Part shown: positions 61,405-64,000 of the stretch, piece by piece
Position numbering within the stretch: the first letter of the stretch is position 1
Layout: each line of letters opens with the position of its first letter
From: Bacillota bacterium
GTDB taxonomy: Bacteria; Bacillota; Clostridia; Peptostreptococcales; Acidaminobacteraceae
NCBI GenBank assembly: GCA_020161295.1
Contig: JAIUOA010000009.1
Span: 49,205-113,204 of the forward strand
Direction: 5' to 3'
Length of the DNA stretch: 64,000 nucleotides
Notes under the pieces: model-generated
What the model was told of the DNA's origin: nothing
The model's database searches: none
Seen by the model: the letters and a program-made list of their open reading frames with translations, nothing else
Program-made: the position numbers and the translations under genes

Positions 61405-61415
61405 TATAAACTTTT

Positions 61416-63155
61416 TTAGAAGTTCATGACTTCATCGATCTCTTCAGGTGTGAAATCCCAAACGACGTTGTGTGGCATGATTGGTTCGTATTCCATAAAT
61501 TCTGGAAGTCTATCATGTGCATTCGTGAAGCCAGCACGCTTGTTAAAGTCTCTCTCAACTTTTAATACAGATTTTCCGAGCTCATCCACATCGTTTGCCG
61601 TTAAGCTTAATCCATACTGTGCGTTAATCATATCGATAAGCGCTTGGTATCCAGCTGGGTTATCAGCAACGCCGAAGTAGATAAATAAACACATTCCTGT
61701 ACTATCGATGGCTGCAGTTCCGATTTGCATCGCTCTTGCGTACTCGATTTGACCTTCTTTCTTCAGTGGATCGATATTGGCGCCGACTTTAAGAATATTG
61801 CCTGAGATACAGTATCCAGCAGTGTGGTCTGCACCCATGGTAGTGGTTGCATATGTGAGACCGATGCCTTTGATGGCTCTAGGGTCATATGCAGGAATCG
61901 CTTGATTTTTAACCACAGGTGTACGGTATAAACCGCATAAGCTTCCCACTGCTCCAGCACCACCAGCGATGATGCGTGCAAGTGGCGTCGGTTTCGCCAT
62001 GTCTTTAACGATTTCAAGAACCGCCTTACCATCGCCCCAAGGAATCAATCCACCATCCATGGCTGTTGCCACAGCAACGGCGGTTTCGATACTGTCGACG
62101 CCTACATCATCCATAGCGCGGTCGATATACGCAATCGCGTCTAAATCTTCGATACCAGCATCTGCGCCTAATCCCCAGATGGTTTCATATTCAAAACCGC
62201 TGGTGATGTATTTGCCTTCTTTATCGGTATACCATTGTGAGCATCTGATGACACAACCTTTATGACATCCATGAGAAACTTTTCCTTCGCCACCGCGTTC
62301 AGTGATGGTCGCATTCATCGTTTCACCAGAAATGTTATCATTATGATCAATTCGGCCGCTAGTAAAGTTATAAGAAGGTAAGCCGCCTGCTTCGTTAAGG
62401 ATATTCACGAGGACATCTGTTCCATAAAGACCAAGTCCTTGACCTGAAACTGGATGATCGAGAAGCGCTTTTGAGAATACTTTGTTCGCAGCCATGAACG
62501 CTTCAGGATTTGCGATTTCCACTTTCCCAGCACCTGTTTCGTCGATGATGATGGCTTTAACTTTCTTAGAACCTAAAACCGCACCGAGACCACCGCGGCC
62601 CGCACTTCTGATGTTGCCTTCAGGATCCTTGAAAGAAATGTTAGCAGATGGTAAACGGTATTCGCCGGCAGGTCCTATAATAGCGACGCCCACATGTTTT
62701 CCATATTTTTCGCCCAGAATTCGGATGGCATCGTAGTTGCCACAGCCGCCGATGATTTCAGCAGGAGCTTCTTCTATAGTGACGCCGTTCATATCGAGCT
62801 TGATAACATAAAACTTGTCTTCTGATGGCATGCCTTCGATGACAAACGCCTTGATACCCATTTTTGCCAGCATTTGAGAAGATGAACCACCTGTGTTGGA
62901 CTCTTTAATCGTCCCAGTTAGAGGGCTTTTGGAACCGACTGACATACGACCAGAGTTAGCTGCAGCAGTACCACTGAGCAATCCAGGAGCGAAAACGATT
63001 TTATTGTTTTTACCAAGCGGATGGCAGGTAGGATTCACTTCGTCGTTTACGAAGTTCGATGTCAATGCGCGTCCGCCCAGTCCAACGTACTTGGCTGGAA
63101 CCTCTGATACGGTAGAAGTTAAAGTCGTCATGTCGATTCTGATAAATTTGTGCAT
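61416..63155 (-). CDS. aor: Aldehyde ferredoxin oxidoreductase (tungsten/molybdenum enzyme)
   Basis: Oxidises aldehydes to acids with ferredoxin, or reduces acids, using a bis-pterin W or Mo cofactor and a [4Fe-4S] cluster. 579 residues. Typical stretches are FIRIDMTTLTSTVSEVP, LGGRALTSNFVNDE, SRMSVG-type GRMSVGSKSPLTGTIKESNT and AGRGGLGAVLGSKKVKAI. Cluster ligands are the CHKGCVIRC segment (Cx3Cx3C rather than the Cx2Cx3C of Pyrococcus AOR) and a later Cys in IDSTGMCLFIYFG. The ATG with AAGGGGG is used, not the codon seven triplets earlier. A Moco/Tuco-type riboswitch precedes it. Confidence 0.93.
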   Translation of the reverse strand: MHKFIRIDMTTLTSTVSEVPAKYVGLGGRALTSNFVNDEVNPTCHPLGKNNKIVFAPGLLSGTAAANSGRMSVGSKSPLTGTIKESNTGGSSSQMLAKMGIKAFVIEGMPSEDKFYVIKLDMNGVTIEEAPAEIIGGCGNYDAIRILGEKYGKHVGVAIIGPAGEYRLPSANISFKDPEGNIRSAGRGGLGAVLGSKKVKAIIIDETGAGKVEIANPEAFMAANKVFSKALLDHPVSGQGLGLYGTDVLVNILNEAGGLPSYNFTSGRIDHNDNISGETMNATITERGGEGKVSHGCHKGCVIRCSQWYTDKEGKYITSGFEYETIWGLGADAGIEDLDAIAYIDRAMDDVGVDSIETAVAVATAMDGGLIPWGDGKAVLEIVKDMAKPTPLARIIAGGAGAVGSLCGLYRTPVVKNQAIPAYDPRAIKGIGLTYATTTMGADHTAGYCISGNILKVGANIDPLKKEGQIEYARAMQIGTAAIDSTGMCLFIYFGVADNPAGYQALIDMINAQYGLSLTANDVDELGKSVLKVERDFNKRAGFTNAHDRLPEFMEYEPIMPHNVVWDFTPEEIDEVMNF

Positions 63156-63230
63156 GAAAAAACCCCCTTCATTCAAATGGATTTATAGCATTTCGCTATA
63201 ATCAGGATAACAGTGGATACCAGTGTTAAC

Positions 63231-63330
63231 CCTATCCTTTCCAAATTTCGGGAGGCAGTCTAGTTTCCCAAACGACCCATTGGTGAGCTTTCATGGCGCT
63301 TAAAGCTTTAGAAACACTCACTCGGATAAG
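63231..63330 (-). ncRNA. Moco/Tuco-type riboswitch (aptamer) upstream of AOR
   Basis: The minus-strand leader has the conserved Moco-motif phrases ACTAG...CTGCCTCCCGAAA and GGAAAGG, with CTCACC earlier. P1 can form between CTTATCC (63324-63330) and GGATAGG (63231-63237); P2 between GTGAG and CTCAC. A separate P3 stem is weak, as described for tungsten-cofactor (Tuco) variants. The 3' strand of P1 can instead pair with TATCC sequences at about 63203-63218, giving a switch. No U-run follows, so control may be at translation or by the hairpin near the ribosome site. The gene is a W/Mo enzyme, which fits. Confidence 0.78.
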
Positions 63331-63343
63331 TTTAATTTTCTTG

Positions 63344-63372
63344 ATTTTATCATAACTTTCTTGAATTGTCTA
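63344..63372 (-). promoter_or_regulatory. Sigma-A promoter of the AOR leader
   Basis: -35 TAGACA, 17-nt spacer, -10 TAAAAT on the minus strand; transcription would begin just before the riboswitch P1 strand. Confidence 0.65.
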
Positions 63373-63405
63373 TATATTCTGACTATTTAGGGGCATCCTC
63401 CTAAA

Positions 63406-63870
63406 TCACAAAACCTCACCTAAGCTGTCCGTCGGGATGTCAACCCGAATCGCGTCACCGACTTTAATTCGACCTCCTTGAATGACTTTTGCAAATACAC
63501 CCTCTTTGGGCATTACACACTGCCCATAGGCGGCCTTAATCTCACAGCCGTCATGGCATTCTTTACCTATCTGGCTTATTTCCATTACAACCTCACCGAT
63601 CAAGACTCGACTGGTGACTGGAAACTCCCATATGGAAACCTGTGCTGTGGTTATATTCTCAGAAAATTTCCCACTGCATAGTCCTGATATATTCCTTGAT
63701 TTCATTTTTTCGATACTTTCTGATGCCAGTAGACTCACTTGTCGATGGCCCTTTCCCGCCTTACAATCGCCCTCGATACCGAAATCAGCAATTAAATTAG
63801 CCTCATCTAACGAGGTTGAAGGTCCCTTCTTTATTTCACTGATTTTTATACCGACGACTTGTCCTGTCAT
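63406..63870 (-). CDS. MOSC domain protein
   Basis: 154 residues. MOSC fold with the conserved Cys in IGKECHDGCEIKAAYGQCVM, then KEGVFAKVIQGGRIKVGD. MOSC domains bind or sulfurate molybdenum cofactor (as in Moco sulfurase and YiiM). The gene sits immediately upstream of the AOR unit, so a role in W/Mo cofactor handling is likely. The ATG with GGAGG is used; eleven codons upstream have no ribosome site. Confidence 0.88.
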   Translation of the reverse strand: MTGQVVGIKISEIKKGPSTSLDEANLIADFGIEGDCKAGKGHRQVSLLASESIEKMKSRNISGLCSGKFSENITTAQVSIWEFPVTSRVLIGEVVMEISQIGKECHDGCEIKAAYGQCVMPKEGVFAKVIQGGRIKVGDAIRVDIPTDSLGEVL

Positions 63871-64000
63871 ATCATCCTCCAATCGTGATAAACGTATTGT
63901 CAACTAAACTTACTCAGTTTAGCCTTACAACCTTTGTTTTTCGAGGTTTCACAAAAAAAATATAGTGACCCCCCTTTTTTGAAGTATAATTGATTCACCA

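Noticed and set aside
1..64000. CRISPR arrays, tRNA/rRNA genes, insertion sequences, prophage or integrase genes
   Set aside because: No regularly spaced repeats, no cloverleaf-type T-loop motifs and no transposase- or integrase-like proteins were noticed on either strand.

Overview
The window looks like a chromosomal segment of an anaerobic, low-to-mid GC Gram-positive bacterium of the Clostridia (Fusibacter- or Acidaminobacter-like is a guess). The basis is AGGAGG-type ribosome sites, sigma-A promoters, Firmicute-style ECF sigma and lipoproteins, a tungsten/molybdenum aldehyde ferredoxin oxidoreductase, a bacteriohemerythrin and no respiratory genes. No tRNA, rRNA, insertion sequence, prophage or CRISPR array was seen, and no gene-free stretch exceeds 300 bases.

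Layout. (1) 1-727: truncated exported SLH-like protein. (2) 0.8-8.3 kb: a sigma-54 operon (small membrane protein, GntP permease, CoA transferase, PhaB/FabG-like dehydrogenase, thiolase), probably for 3-hydroxybutyrate or acetoacetate use. Its PAS/AAA+ activator lies just upstream; a -24/-12 promoter and three phased TGTAAA-N6-TTTACA sites lie between them. (3) 8.4-13.9 kb: HD hydrolase, then a membrane methyltransferase-like protein, a GH3-type adenylating enzyme and a GGDEF/HD-GYP signalling protein. (4) 14-21 kb: an acetyltransferase-rich region. A self-contained 31-codon peptide gene with promoter and terminator precedes an operon of a beta-lactamase-fold/GNAT fusion with altered active site, a nucleotidyltransferase and two GNAT proteins. 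An Fpg-type glycosylase pseudogene, a DUF188 protein, a Rieske oxygenase and another GNAT follow. (5) 21-25.5 kb: zinc-ribbon membrane protein, cysteine-tailed MarR regulator with a UPF0718 permease and two matching operators, and a cation/proton antiporter divergent from a LysR regulator. (6) 25.5-42 kb: xylose and (xylo)oligosaccharide catabolism: xylA-ROK-xylB, a sugar ABC importer without its own ATPase, GH3 beta-xylosidase, mutarotase, LacI regulator with shared operators, ROK sugar kinase, GH1 glycosidase, PucR/CdaR-like regulator and the multi-sugar ATPase MsmK.

(7) 42-48.4 kb: OFA-family transporter; a DHHW/MBOAT/DUF4358 O-acylation set, divergent from an ECF sigma operon encoding a 41-residue protein and a 396-residue protein of degenerate repeats. 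(8) 48.4-57 kb: rhodanese lipoprotein, receiver-hemerythrin fusion, DeoD, patatin, exopolyphosphatase, APH-type kinase, YczE-type membrane protein, an unknown tail-anchored protein, and a MarR/pirin pair with a clear operator-promoter. (9) 57-60.6 kb: MFS transporter preceded by its own promoter, short ORF and terminator; APH-type kinase, YCII-family remnant, GNAT and a zinc-ribbon protein. (10) 60.7-63.9 kb: AOR with two MoaD-like proteins and a MOSC protein; a Moco/Tuco-type riboswitch precedes the AOR gene.

The most interesting items are the two promoter/short-ORF/terminator units ahead of resistance-like genes, the ECF sigma operon with its repeat protein, the cysteine-bearing MarR/permease circuit, the phased sigma-54 enhancer array, and the riboswitch with a visible alternative pairing. 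Everything is read from sequence alone; family names rest on motif recognition, not on database searches.
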